Shown: positions 33,355 through 44,586, counted from the stretch's first letter. The stretch is 64,000 nt of DNA from Diphasiastrum complanatum (GCA_029204225.1 CM055102.1:40987631-41051630), one strand, 5' to 3'. Notes: generated from the sequence alone by a model not told the origin. Program-made: numbers and translations.

Positions 33355-34640
33355 CATTTGGATCTAGTTGATTTGGATATTGAGTGGAATTTGAGTGTTA
33401 TTGGATTTCTAGCTTCTCTCCCTACTCGAGAGCTCATGATGATTTTCTCTCTCTACCCGAGGAGAGCAGCTTGTTTTTGTATAATTCAAGATATGACTGA
33501 AAAAGCTACAAATCCCACTTTATCTTCGTACATGGAAATTTGCCAGTAGTTGAGTATCACACTTTCTGACATGAACTATCAAAATAATTTAAGAGACCAG
33601 CAGATGGAGGTTTTGATGAACCAAGTGAATCTGTTATCTTCTCTAAATCTCAAATTCCAACCTAAGACCTTGTCGATGGAGAAGAAGGAGAAAATGCTAG
33701 AAGTGGTGGAGGTCTAGGATTGGTTCATCAAATGGAGTAATTATTTCAATATCCATGGAGTTCCTAATGAGAAGAAAATTGAGAGCATAGTTTTGCTTTT
33801 GCATGGCAAAGCGTTGTCGTCGTGGTGTGACCTGCCAGTCAAACCCACTACTTGGGATCCATTTGAAAAAGTTTTGAGAAAAGATTTTGTTATAGCTAAT
33901 GACATCAACTATTACCAAAAATTCGTGAAGTACAACATGAGAAATAAGAGTTTAAATACATGTATCCAAGAATTCATGGATCTAAAATTGTTGCATGTCG
34001 ATTATCATAAAGGATGTAGGAGAAATGTGCTTCAAAACCTCGAGGATGCTTGTCGGATGGCGAAAGCATATGATTCCACAATGGTAGTGTCCAGGAGGCA
34101 ATTTCAACAAATTCCATCCACCTCGAAAACCAAGAAGGGGAAGAAGCAAGGTCCGGACTGAGCTCCAAATTACTTTCACGAATTGGATCAAATGGCATTG
34201 GAACCATAGCAGTCCCGGATCAAGGCTAAAAAGACAAATCTTTGTTTAATTTGAAACAAGCTTAAGCATCTGATGAAGTTTTTTCTTGAAAAAAAAAAAC
34301 TTTAGCATAGATGATTGAAATCCTTGGTGGCAAAGGTAAAACTTTGGAAATTAACCTGTGTGATTGTGAGTGTGAATGTTCTTTTAGTACTACTTCTTTA
34401 CTGCCTTTATTTAGTTTAAAAGACATAGTTAAGGATCAAAAAGTTAGTAATCTATTAAAGAGTGGTTTGACTCATAATTTTCTTAATTATTGTCTTGTGC
34501 AAAAACTCAGCTGAAGTCAACAATCATAAATATCAAGTTATCTAGCTTTAAGTACATAGATGCTAGCTTTGAGCATGTTGTCATAATGGCTTCAAAATAG
34601 CTTACTATGGCTTTATTGCTTTGAGGCAAAGCTAAAAAGT
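33355..34640 (+). pseudogene. Gypsy gag and protease remnant
   Basis: After short fragments, KIESIVLLLHGKALSSWCDL, WDPFEKVLRKDFV and NKSLNTCIQEFMDLKL (33780-34000) give the retrotrans_gag pattern (xxAxxWxxL, FxxxFxxxF). A Lys/Gln-rich tail ends at 34161. After a break, INLCDCECECSF and LLKSGLTHNFLNYCLVQKL (about 34440-34510) reproduce the protease signature (I/V)DSGATHNFIxxxLVxKL with the catalytic Asp and Gly lost. It then ends in stops. No RT follows. Confidence 0.65.
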
Positions 34641-34930
34641 GACAAATTGAAGGGTATGATCTCCAAATGAAGAGGCTAAACCATTGTGGGTAACATGTTT
34701 AGATTTGCTACTTATGCCATTCTCCATTTTGTAGATATGATTCTCCATGTGTGGATGTAGATATGAGTCTCCATATGTAAAAAGGTTTTCCATATTTAAT
34801 GAACACATGGATGCTAACAATACATTGTAGTAATATATTTGTGATCAGATGTGATATGGGTCTCCATTGCTACCTACTTCTTTTTATTTTCCTCGATTCC
34901 CCATCATCACATTTTTTCCTCATTTGTCAA

Positions 34931-34934
<4 letters not shown>
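34641..34934. other. Non-coding sequence before the (CT)n tract
   Basis: ATCTCCATATGT-type words recur between 34735 and 34800. No gene seen. Confidence 0.4.

Positions 34935-34987
<53 letters not shown>
34935..34987. repeat. (TC)26 microsatellite
   Basis: A 53-base run, then degenerate GGCTCGCTCTCTGTC. It lies about 750 bases upstream of the cytochrome b561 start codon. Confidence 0.97.
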
Positions 34988-34989
<2 letters not shown>

Positions 34990-35742
34990 CTCGCTCTCTG
35001 TCTACCTTTACTGCAACTGTACAAAAGGGTGTCACATCTTCTCTCAACAAAGCCTCAAAGGTGTCTGTTTAGGCATTATTCTATTGGACTGAAAGAGTGT
35101 CGTGAGCTTTTAAACAACAAAAGAAATTGGTAGCATTTCCCATCAGCCTAAGATCTGAATATTGAATTGATCGGTGGAAGATTAGTGGCTTTTTTTGAGC
35201 TAGACCAGCTGTGCTGTTTATCCTGGAGATCATGTGCGGTTCGAGAAGATCTTCTTGCAAACGCAACTCAACGGTCAACCTGCACAATATGTTTGAGGCT
35301 GGGAAATGACCTTATCCTGTAAACTCCAAGATCATTTTTCCCATTTCCTGCATCATGAGGGGATGCTTTTATTTGGGCATGTAACAAGTTTGTTTTTTTT
35401 GGCAATCAACAGGTTCAGTTCCCAGAGAAATTGCGGATGCTAAGCTGCCAACTAGTTTAAGATCTATGAGGCAAAACTATGCTACATAGTATATCAGATA
35501 TACTATGTAATTTATAGTATATCAAATATACTATAAATTTTGATGTAATAATCAATTTTTTAGCCAATTCTCAGGATGATGGTTCACCTTATTGCATTTT
35601 TCCACTTAATAGCTCCTCTAGTTCGTCTTGGGAAATTTGCTAGTTAAACTTTCCTGGCAGCCTCTTCAGAATCTATCAGGCTGCTCCAAAACGGAGTATC
35701 TTCTTTTCGATCGAAGATCTCTAAGCTGAGCACAATAAGGAT
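34988..35742 (+). promoter_or_regulatory. Upstream region of the cytochrome b561 gene with two AT-rich palindromes
   Basis: ATAGTATATCAGATATACTAT (about 35488-35508) and ATAGTATATCAAATATACTAT (about 35514-35534) are near-perfect palindromes side by side. The second runs into TATAAAT at 35532-35538, a candidate TATA box about 205 bases before the ATG. The leader ends CACAATAAGGATATGG. The promoter call is positional inference. Confidence 0.35.
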
Positions 35743-36960
35743 ATGGAGTTTCTGAGTTTTGTCAGCATTCTGGTTATTTGTTTGATTCAGCTGAGCACAT
35801 GCAGTGCGCAGTCGATGCTTTGCTCAACTCTCCAGACGTTCAATTCAACAGTGATGACATTCTCGCAGTGCCAATCCTTGGGATCTCAAGGTGCCTCAGT
35901 TGCATGGACGCTCCTGCCTGCCAACAACACCCTTCAGGTTGCATTCTCAGGCGTAGCAGTCTCCTCATCAGGCTGGGTAGGCTGGGGCCTCAATCCCACC
36001 GCGCTCCAGATGGTGGGCACAAGCGCTTTAATCGCCTTCCGAGACGCGCAAGGACTAGCGCAGATGATGCGCTATAAGCTGACCAGCGCTGTGCAGGGCC
36101 AGCAGACGAGCCTTGTCCCTGGCAGCAACGATCTGGTGGTGCTAAATCAAGCTGTGGAGATCTCTGGCACCAGCTTTCGCATGTTCGCCACGCTTCAGCT
36201 CAATCCAAACCAAACGCAGCTCAATCATATATGGAACCGCGGCCCTGGTGTGACAGGAACCTCACCAGAGCCTCACAGCCTATCTCCCAGCGACTTGCAG
36301 GGACGCAAAAGCATAGATATGTCCTCAGGAGCCATCTCAGGCGGCGGAAGCGCCCCCCACCAGCACCTGAAGAACGTTCATGGCATACTGAACGGACTTT
36401 CGTGGGGGGTGATCCTGCCTCTGGGAGCTATGGCCGCTCGCTACCTCCGCAGATGGGATCCAGCTTGGTTTTACAGCCACATCTTTATCCAATTCACAGG
36501 CTACGTGCTGGGGGTGATCGGATGGTCGATCGGGCTGCAACTTGGACATGACTCTCCAGGCATCGTTTACCATCAGCACCGTCGGATCGGCATCATCCTC
36601 TTCAGCTTTGCTACTCTTCAAATCCTGGCTCTCGTACTCAGACCTGACAAAGATGATGAGGTCCGGGTCTACTGGAACATCTACCACTATTCGCTTGGCT
36701 ACAGTGTCATTGTTCTGGGAGCAGTCAACATTTTCAAGGGGCTGGATATTTTGCAGCCAGGCAGTGGTTGGCGAACTGCCTATATCATCATCATCTCCGT
36801 ATTGGGTGGGGTGAGCATCTTCTTGGAGATTATCACATGGTGTGCTTATCTGAAAAGAAATAAATCTCGCAGCTCTGCAAAGAACGCTGGCCATGAAGCA
36901 TCTGACACAGAAATGAGGTCAACCTCTCATAGCTATCAAACTCAGAGAGATGAATCATGA
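35743..36960 (+). CDS. Cytochrome b561 and DOMON domain-containing protein, intact, 405 aa
   Basis: Members of this plant family are ascorbate-linked transmembrane electron carriers, usually at the plasma membrane. Residues 1-23 form a hydrophobic signal peptide (FLSFVSILVICLIQL). Residues ~50-165 match a DOMON domain (VAWTLLPANNTLQVAFSG, SGWVGWGLNP). Five hydrophobic spans follow: ~213-235, 244-264, 281-300, 311-330 and 345-369. Four histidines placed to hold two b hemes are H213 (NVHGILNG), H246, H279 (HQHRRIG) and H315 (NIYHYSLGY). The tail is hydrophilic and Ser-rich. Length and order fit the family (~390-410 aa). The start ATG gives the signal peptide directly. No intron is needed. The coding part is far more GC-rich than its surroundings, consistent with selection. 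AATAAA lies at 36966, and a satellite begins 250 bases downstream. Confidence 0.93.
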   Translation: MEFLSFVSILVICLIQLSTCSAQSMLCSTLQTFNSTVMTFSQCQSLGSQGASVAWTLLPANNTLQVAFSGVAVSSSGWVGWGLNPTALQMVGTSALIAFRDAQGLAQMMRYKLTSAVQGQQTSLVPGSNDLVVLNQAVEISGTSFRMFATLQLNPNQTQLNHIWNRGPGVTGTSPEPHSLSPSDLQGRKSIDMSSGAISGGGSAPHQHLKNVHGILNGLSWGVILPLGAMAARYLRRWDPAWFYSHIFIQFTGYVLGVIGWSIGLQLGHDSPGIVYHQHRRIGIILFSFATLQILALVLRPDKDDEVRVYWNIYHYSLGYSVIVLGAVNIFKGLDILQPGSGWRTAYIIIISVLGGVSIFLEIITWCAYLKRNKSRSSAKNAGHEASDTEMRSTSHSYQTQRDES

Positions 36961-37209
36961 TGTATAATAAACAATTAATGCTTTAGACAATCAAAGGAAG
37001 CTGTTTGCCTGACAGATCTACTGGAAAAGTAGGAAAGATTTTCTTACAAAGATTGTTGTTTAGAGTAGCATCGCCATCCCAGTGCAACTTTTTTGTTTCA
37101 CTGTTGCTTCAATACTTTTTACTTGTAATTTATTTGAGCTGGGACGCCACAGAGTAGAGCCATTCATACTTTCCTTAAACTGTTGAATTGCCATTTTTGT
37201 AAATTGAAG
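36961..37209 (+). other. 3' flank / probable 3' UTR of the cytochrome b561 gene
   Basis: AATAAA at 36966-36971 is only 6 bases past the stop and may be too close. AT-rich sequence continues to the satellite edge. No other feature was seen. Confidence 0.5.
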
Positions 37210-38371
37210 GAAATGGTGTTGCCTCACAAAACTTAATCTGTGAGTCAAATTTTTAAAAAAATTACGTTTTTAAGTGCGAAGGTGCGTGTAAAAAAAAATT
37301 TACGTAAAAAAAAAAAAGAAAAAAAATGTAAAAACGAAATTCACGGAAGGGAAGGGCCCGCCCTCGGGCGCACACTGTTCCGGGGCGGAAGGCCCTCGGA
37401 GCAAGACCCCATTAAAGTACTCCCTCAAATTTTTTGAAGTGAAATGGTGATGCCTCACAGAACGTAATCTGTGGGTCAATTTTTTTAAAAAATTTACGTT
37501 TTTTACGTGCGAAGGTGCCTGTAAAAAAAAATTTACGTAAAAAAAAAAAATGTAAAAACGAAATTCACGGAAGGGAAGGGCCTGCCCTCGGGCGCACACT
37601 CTTCCGGGGCGGAAGGCCCTCGGAGCAGGACCCCCCCCCCCATTAAAGTACTCCCTCAAAATTTTTGAAGTGAAATGGTGATGCCTCACAGAACGTAATC
37701 TGTGGGTCAAATTTTTTCAAAAATTTACATTTTTTACGTGCGAAGGTGCCTGTAAAAAAAAACTTACGTAAAAAAAAAAGAAAAAAAAATGTAAAAATGA
37801 AATTCACGGAAGGGAAGGGCCCGCCCTCGGGCGCACACTCTTCCGGGGCGGAAGGCCCTCGGAGCAGGACCCCGCCCCCCCCATTAAAGTACTCCCTCAA
37901 AATTTTTGAAGTGAAATGGTGATGCCTCACAGAACGTAATTTGTGGGTCAAATTTTTTAAAAAATTTACGTTTTTTACGTGCGAAGGTGCCTGTAAAAAA
38001 AAATTTACGTAAAAAAAAAAATGTAAAAACGAAATTCACGGAAGGGAAGGGCCCGCCCTCGGGCGCACACTCTTCCGGGGCGGAAGGCCCTCGGAGCAGG
38101 ACCCCCCCCCCCCCATTAAAGTACTCCCTCAAAATTTTTGAAGTGAAATGGTGATGCCTCACAGAACGTAATCTGTGGGTCAATTTTTTTAAAAAATTTA
38201 CGTTTTTTACGTGCGAAGGTGCTTGTAAAAAAAAATTTACGTAAAAAAAAAAGAAAAAAAATGTAAAAACGAAATTCACGGAAGGGAAGGGCCCGCCCTC
38301 GAGCGCACACTCTTCCAGGGCGGAAGGCCCTCGGAGCAGGACCACCCGTACTCCCTCAAAATTTTTGAAGT
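37210..38371. repeat. Satellite of ~231 bp units, five copies, AT-rich half joined to GC-rich half
   Basis: Units start GAAATGGTG at 37210, 37441, 37672, 37913 and 38145 and end at 38372 (periods 231, 231, 241, 232, 227). The first half is poly-T/poly-A with ACGT words (TTTACGTTTTTTACGTGCG). The second is CpG-rich with nested inverted repeats (GGGCCCGCCCTCGGGCG, CTTCCGGGGCGGAAG) and a C7-14 run of variable length. Internal copies are nearly identical; the first is the most diverged. Frames across it are artefacts. Confidence 0.95.
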
Positions 38372-39850
38372 GAAATGGAATTCCATTCCTCTTTGTTCAT
38401 CAATTCTAGTTCCAATCATCAAGCCATAGAAGTCCATAATCATATGTTTACATGGCCAGGAAGACTAAAGGCTTTTTTTGAGTGTGGGTAAGTTTTTGAG
38501 AGAAGCCATATTCTATTTTTTCCAGAAGGAGAAGGATGATGCCCCAATAATTCAAGACATATTACAATTATGTGTAAGAGTAAGTACAACTTTTGCTCTT
38601 CTTTTTTATAACTGAATATATGTTTACAATTGTGTGGGTAAGAGTAAGTACTATTTTGTCTCATCCTTTTCATCAACTTAAGAGTGTTATAAAGTACTTT
38701 ATGGTGTAATGTAGTTGTTCTCAAATGACCAGTTTTCCATTAGTAAAAAGCCCATTCTCTCAATTATGTAAAGAATTAGCACGGGAGAATTCATTGCACA
38801 TGGTCATTAAATAGTGCAAAACCATTTGGATCCCTTTGGAGATATCTTAAGAGTCCTCAAGGTGCAAATGTGCCTTGACCTCCAATCTTTTTTTCTTAAA
38901 GTTTCTATAGATTGATCTCTTCCGAATCCTTCTTAGTCTCCAACTCTTTTTCTTAGATTTTTATGGATCATGTTCTTAAAGAAGAATAAGAGTTTGAAAA
39001 GTGATCTCATCTTTTCTCTTGGCATATCATGAATACAAGAGTCCTAAAGAAATTCATGGAAGCTTATTGTGCCTCATAAAAAGGCCATAAAGAATTCTAA
39101 GAAGAAGATTACTTGTAACAAGTGAGTAAACATTGTGGTCCTTTCATCCATTAAAATGAGGTCTCACTTGCCATCCTTTATGCTTGAGAAAGGTCATTTT
39201 ACTAATCCTTACACCATATTCAACAACCATATTCAACAATCATGACGTCATTAGTCAACCTAATGACCTCATGATAATTTTGCATATGTTTTATGAAGTG
39301 CAAAGGTCACTGAAAAGACTAGAATGTATCTACAAAAGTTTATGTGATAAATTGTGAACTCAACTAGAATTGTTTCACCTTTAAAAAGTCTCCTCAACAA
39401 AATTCACTTACTAAATGTCCATAATCATTAAACTACATGACTATCTCCCATAGTAGCCAAGTTAGAAAGGAGCGTTCCCTATGATGTTGAAGACCATAGC
39501 TCAATGAATCCAAATAGTGTGTGGGCACGAGAAACTTGGCTATGTCAAGCCAATATATCAATGAATTTATGTACATAGATTGTAGATGTTGTATATAGCA
39601 ACAAAAATAATTGCTTTGCATGCAAAAACAAAATATACATGATTGTCATTGCCATGGTCCCAAAAAATTTTAAACTCTTAATCAAAAAGGTTGATTCAAC
39701 AAATCCATTCATATAGTAGAGAATGACACATTCAAATATTCCAAACACATATTGAGATCATTTTTGGTATGAATGTGGGAGTTTTATGAAATTCACATAG
39801 AAAATTGTCCTTTTAGGTCATGCAACAACACTATCGATCCTTAATGAAAA
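38372..39850. other. AT-rich intergenic sequence
   Basis: No convincing gene. Short minus frames at 38440-38724 and 39433-39748 lack recognisable motifs. Confidence 0.4.
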
Positions 39851-40960
39851 ATTAGACATGGATCTTGGTTGCTCCTCCATCAAGAAGAAAGATTATTGAC
39901 AATAAATGGATCTTTAAGGAAAAAAACATTGTTGATGGTATTATCTCCAAGTGGAGAGCTCATTTAGTGACCAAGGGCTATTCACAAGTACCAAGCATTA
40001 ATTCTCAAAGACCTTCAATTGTGTAGCCATTCAAAACTCTACTAGCACTTGCTATTGTAGAAGGTCATGATGTGCATCAGATGAACGTACAAACAACCTT
40101 CCTCAATGGCATTATTCTTCAAGGCATCTATATGTCTTAGTTAGAGGGATATGTTATTCAAGGTAAAAAAAAAAAAAAGTTTTGTAAATTGCATAGCCTT
40201 GAATGGTCGTCAACAAGTCCCAAGAGCCTAATTTGAAAAGATCAATCATTTTTTACTTACAAAACAATCTACTCCTAATGCAGTTGACAACAATGTGTAT
40301 TCTTCAAGGCATCTATCTTAGTTAGAGGGATATGTTATTCAAGGTAAAAAAACACACAAGTTTTGTAAATTGCATACCCTTGAATGGTCGTCAACAAGTC
40401 CCAAGAGCCTAATTTGAAAAGATCAATCATGTTTTACTTAGAAAACAATCTACTCCTAATGCAGCTGACAACAATCTGTATTCTATAAGAGTTCATTTTG
40501 ATTTTATTTTGATTGGATTTCATGTTGATGATGTAAAATCTGCTCAATAATTCTACTTTCTTGCTTAAGATACCAATAGCTCTCGATTTTTTGAATTTGA
40601 TGTGATTGGCCTTGGATCCTAGTCCATTATCTTCTTGGTGTTTGGATTATTGGGGAAGGTGAAAGAATCTACTATATCTTTCTCAAGAATAGTATTACAA
40701 AACATCACCAAAACATACACTACGATTGATGTGAAATCAATTGAGTCTCCTATGGACCCCAAAAATAAGTTAAGTAAAGACATTGCAAAAGCATTAGACA
40801 TGGAAGTATGCCCTTTCCATTCCTTGATTAAACCTATCATGTATATTATGCTTTGTACTAGCTTGACTTGGCCTATGCAGAAAGTTCACTTAGCCAATTC
40901 ATGAGCAATCCTAGGGATACCACATTGAAAGGTCCTAAAGAAACTAGTACATTATTGTGA
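39850..40960 (+). pseudogene. Copia RT remnant with a 185-bp tandem duplication
   Basis: KWIFKEKNIVDGIISKWRAH, LVTKGYSQV, LLALAIVEGHDVHQMNVQTT and FLNGIILQGIYM (39900-40140) are the fingers and motif A of Copia RT, with the motif A Asp changed to Asn (QMNVQ). A 185-base segment (40114-40298) is repeated at 40299-40483. Later GFHVDDV, SIESPMDPKNKLS and IMYIMLCTSLTWPM mark the catalytic block and thumb. Many stops occur. No LTR is attached. Confidence 0.75.
40114..40483. repeat. 185-bp tandem duplication
   Basis: Both copies begin ATTCTTCAAGGCATCTAT and end TGTGTATTCT or CTGTATTCT. They differ mainly in an A-run and a 3-base gap, so the event is younger than the element's decay. Confidence 0.93.
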
Positions 40961-40977
40961 ATTTTACATTCAATTTC

Positions 40978-41385
40978 TAGCCTGTTTACTCTTAAAAATC
41001 CTATATGACTATAGAAACATGCCTATAAAAAAAAATCGATTTTGGAGATATGTGCATTCAAAGTTACCCTTTTTAAGTGCTGATAAAAATCACTAAAACT
41101 AACAATATCATATGTGAGTGTATAATACCATGATTTTAACAATATTCTTTTGGTCTGTCTACTTCAAAAAGTATTATATGACCATAGAAACATGTCTCTC
41201 AATTTTTTTTTTCAATTTGGCGTTAATTTAGAGATAGATATGTGGATTTAAAGTCACCCATGTCAAGTGCTGAAAAGTATTGAAAATTATTGAAAGGTGC
41301 TAGAAAGTTTAGATATACGTGCACCTAAAGTTACCCATGTGAAGTGCTGGAAAGTGCTGAAAATTGAAGTTTTTTGGGGGCAAAT
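40978..41385. repeat. Degenerate ~172-bp repeat, two and a half copies
   Basis: CCTGTTTACTC...CATAGAAACATG...AAAGTTACCC...AAGTGCTGA recurs from about 40978, 41150 and, partially, 41305. Confidence 0.7.
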
Positions 41386-41748
41386 TGCCATCAATTGAGA
41401 GAGAAAGAATTTAAGTCTTCCAATAACACAACGAAGAATCAAGTCTAGTTCCACATACAATTGAAAGATTGAAATTTCAATCATTTGATGGCTTGTTATG
41501 TATGTTGTGTGAAAAAAGTAAAAAAAGTTCTTGTCATAAGTAGTAATTGGTGAGAGAAAACAAAACACATACAACATTCAACCAATGAGTATGAACTGTG
41601 AGGAATGGACATAGATACTTGGTGATGGATAGTGCATCATCCAAGACAAAGCTATCATTTCTCCATTGGAATTTTCAAATTCATCTCCATTGGTGATAAA
41701 GGTGCCTTTCGCAAATCTTTATGAATCAAATGCTTACTTGATGCAATG
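41386..41748. other. Nothing recognised
   Basis: AT-rich sequence without frame or repeat partner. Confidence 0.4.
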
Positions 41749-42190
41749 AAAGGACTCAACAGGCACAATAACTATCTCTTTTTTAGGTGGTTCCATAAAA
41801 TACTCCATGAAGGATATGACATCGATGATGAAAGTACTATACATAAACTCTGAGATGTATTTCTGAAGTATATCCTTGACTAGTAGAACTCTTAGCTAAT
41901 ATTCTCTACATACTTCACTAGTGAATACAATTTGCATTGTTATTTAAGGATTTATGAACTCAACAAGCACAAAATACTCCGTTCTAACCAATCAAAAGGA
42001 CTCAACATGCACAATAACTCTCTCTTTTTTAGGTGGTTCCATAAAATACTCCACAACGGATACGACATTGACGACTGAAAGTACTATACATAAACTGTGA
42101 GATATATTTCTAAAATATATTTCTGACTAGTAGAACTCTTAACTAAAAATCTCTATATACTGCACTAATTTAAGGATTTATGGATTGTAG
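41749..42190. repeat. ~246-bp tandem duplication
   Basis: AAAGGACTCAACA at 41749 and 41995 starts two copies sharing CTCTTTTTTAGGTGGTTCCA, GACTAGTAGAACTCTTA and AATTTAAGGATTTATG-like ends. Confidence 0.9.
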
Positions 42191-42683
42191 TTGGAATACA
42201 TGGTTTAAACTTTAATATATCGGCTAATTTTGCCAACTAGTTTATAAAAAACAGTCACTCAAGTTCTCATCCGACCTTATGGTTGAAAATGGAGCTAATC
42301 TTTATATCAGGCCAATTGATAGTTTGGTTTACTTGAGCCTCTTGAAGTGCTTCCTCATGGAAGAGCTTGAGCAATTGGATTCCTGCCTAAGCCATCATTT
42401 AATGTACTTGTATTTGCAGAATAGTCATTCACACAAATGGCTCCTCTAGGGAGAGAAGAAAGCTATTTGGCTGAGAGAGAACTTGTGGAAAAAAAGTTGA
42501 GTCCCAATTTGCTTCTATGGTTGATTAATTCTTGTCAGAGAAGTCTTGAACCAATCCAAAAAGCATGTTTGATATGCTAGGTGCCATCTGCAATCAACCT
42601 CCTTTCATTTTTCCTTCAAATTTTGTTACAATAAATGACAAGTGGAAGCCCATACCGGTTTTGGATGTTGTTCGAGTTAAGGA
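42191..42683. other. Nothing recognised
   Basis: No frame, repeat or element end could be supported. Confidence 0.4.
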
Positions 42684-43024
42684 GCACTATCCATTATGTC
42701 ACTCTATAATGGTGAACATCAATTTGCACATTTGGACATAGTGCACAACTCAAACCTCGCTGAAGTGTTAGTTGCACAATCCTTGAACTCGAACCTGGTT
42801 TGAGTTCAAGTTGGTTTGGGGTTTAGGGTCTGGGTGTAAGTTGGACTTCAAAGCACTATCCATTATGTCACTCTATAATGGTGAACATCAATTTGCACAT
42901 TTGGACATAGTAGTGCACAACTCAAACCTCGCTGAAGTGTTAGTTGCACAATCCTTGAACTCGAACCTGGTTTGAGTTCGAGTTGGTTTGGGGTTTAGGG
43001 TCTGGGTGTAAGTTGGACTTCGAA
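42684..43024. repeat. 169/172-bp tandem duplication
   Basis: GCACTATCCATTATGTCACT at 42684 and 42853. The copies are almost identical; the second carries an extra TAG. This is one of the youngest duplications in the window. Confidence 0.95.
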
Positions 43025-43083
43025 CAGTTGTATGAAATACAAATCATGCCAGACCGTTGGCAGAGCAAGAAATTTTTTTTTTG

Positions 43084-43113
43084 TTTGCCCTGCCAAATCC
43101 TTGGTAGGGCAAA
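43084..43113. repeat. Hairpin TTTGCCCTGCCAA / TTGGTAGGGCAAA
   Basis: A 13-bp stem with one mismatch and a 4-base loop. About 30 bases on lies GGGCCCGAAGAGGGCCC, another inverted repeat. It could be a transposon-end relic. Confidence 0.6.
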
Positions 43114-43832
43114 AAAGTTTGTTTCATTAGAGAAAATATGGGCCCGAAGAGGGCCCTATAAGAAACGCCATGTATGAGAGAGAAAAATAACTCAAAAAAA
43201 TCAAAATATAATTTTTGAGCTTCTTTACCATATGCTCGCATGTCTTTAGATGCACATGTCAAGTACCTTATGAGTGTCACATCAAACGTCACTCGTGCCA
43301 CAGTAATTGTGATTTCTGAGAAATCAAAATATTTTCCCCCAATATTTGGGACATTTAAAAGTTCAAAAAATACATGAACTGCGGCATTTTATAAATATGG
43401 GAGTCTACCATCTCCATCTCCCGGGTCCAACAAGTGTTTAGTGCCATCTCCAACTTCATTATTGTTTTTGTGCTCTTCGGTGTTATTTATTTTTGCTATT
43501 TTAGCTGATATCTAAGTTTTATCATCTTCATGTCGATCTTTCACCAAAGTATGCTCTGCTTAGAGCAAGAAATTCAAAAGAATCTAAATTTATGATATGA
43601 TCCATTATAGAGAGAAAAAACTAAAGCATTTAGATCTATGGTCATCAGGAACATTGTATCCTATTGATCCATATTCAAGGCAACATCTTGATTTAAATTC
43701 AGTAACTCAATTAATAATTTATATGTGTCATGGCAAAAAATGGTCTTCTGGGTTATTGTGAGAATTTTAGAGCCTATGGTAATGCAAATTAATTGCAAAG
43801 AATATATTTTTTGATGAGGAATATTATAAAAT
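43114..43832. other. Nothing recognised upstream of the orphan gene
   Basis: AT-rich. No promoter element can be defended. Confidence 0.4.
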
Positions 43833-44586
43833 ATCAAGGGAAAGTCAGAAAAAACTATAAAGCTGGAAACTTGTTTGGAGGAAAATGAGATACTCAAGAA
43901 GGAGATTCAAATGTTTCAGTCTTATTTACGTGATTTTACTACTAGTAATGAAGAGATGAAAATGGCATTTCAATCCGTGCATATCTCGTATTTGTCTCTG
44001 ATAAAAGACATGAATTTTCTAAATAAAAAGGCAAAAAGTAACAAGAGAAAGAGATTGGTAACAAAGGATATTTGTGATCTTTCATCCAAAGGAGGTTATC
44101 AGAAGAGAAGGATTTGTGCATTCAAGTAAGTTCTATCTTATTTGTATTGATAGTGTTTGACCCTTTTGATATTAGTTCGTTATTTGTTATCACTTTCTTG
44201 AATTTTAGCAATGATTGAGACTGTGTGTCCAAATCTTTACTAACTATTCAAAAACATGATATTTGCTATGCAGATCTACATTGGTTGTTGAAGAGCACTT
44301 GGCTGATGAGATTTTCATTGGAAAATCATTAGGTTCTATTTTAGCTACTAAGTCTTTGAAGTCAATGTTAAGCAACAATAAAATGAAAAAAATTAAGACT
44401 TCAATTACTGATAGTATTATGAATGAGGTTGGGAAAATATTGGACATTACATTAGTTCATCGGGCATGTGATTTTTCTAGTATCAGTAGAGAAACATATG
44501 CAACAATATTTAAGATGATAAAAGAAGCATTTGCACAAGTTACTGTAAAAAAACTTCCGATCTTAAAAAAAAGAGAAACATGTTAA
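43833..44586 (+). pseudogene. Orphan two-exon coding remnant (coiled-coil-like start)
   Basis: An open frame from 43833 reads ETCLEENEILKKEIQMFQSY, a likely coiled coil, then a basic block (KKAKSNKRKRLVTKDICD). At 44126 the donor CAA|GTAAGTTCT and at 44273 the acceptor TGCTATGCAG| join it in frame to STLVVEEHLADEIFIGKSLG. The joined frame ends at a stop at 44586 after a further Lys-rich stretch. The 148-base intron is AT-rich, as plant introns are. The spliced product is about 204 residues. No domain was recognised. Reading together with the next block is plausible from strand and spacing. Confidence 0.45.

Noticed and set aside
35778-36894. Alternative frames of 90-185 codons in and opposite the b561 gene
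   Set aside because: Shadows caused by high GC; the 405-codon frame explains the sequence fully.
37240-38345. Several 60-150 codon frames on the minus strand with repeated KFFF and GGPFPS
   Set aside because: Periodic translations of the ~231-bp satellite, with no start context or domain.
37210-38371. CRISPR-like array
   Set aside because: Units are contiguous without unique spacers, and the genome is eukaryotic.
39433-39748. Minus frames as a possible integrase fragment
   Set aside because: No HHCC or DDE landmarks; composition like AT-rich non-coding DNA.
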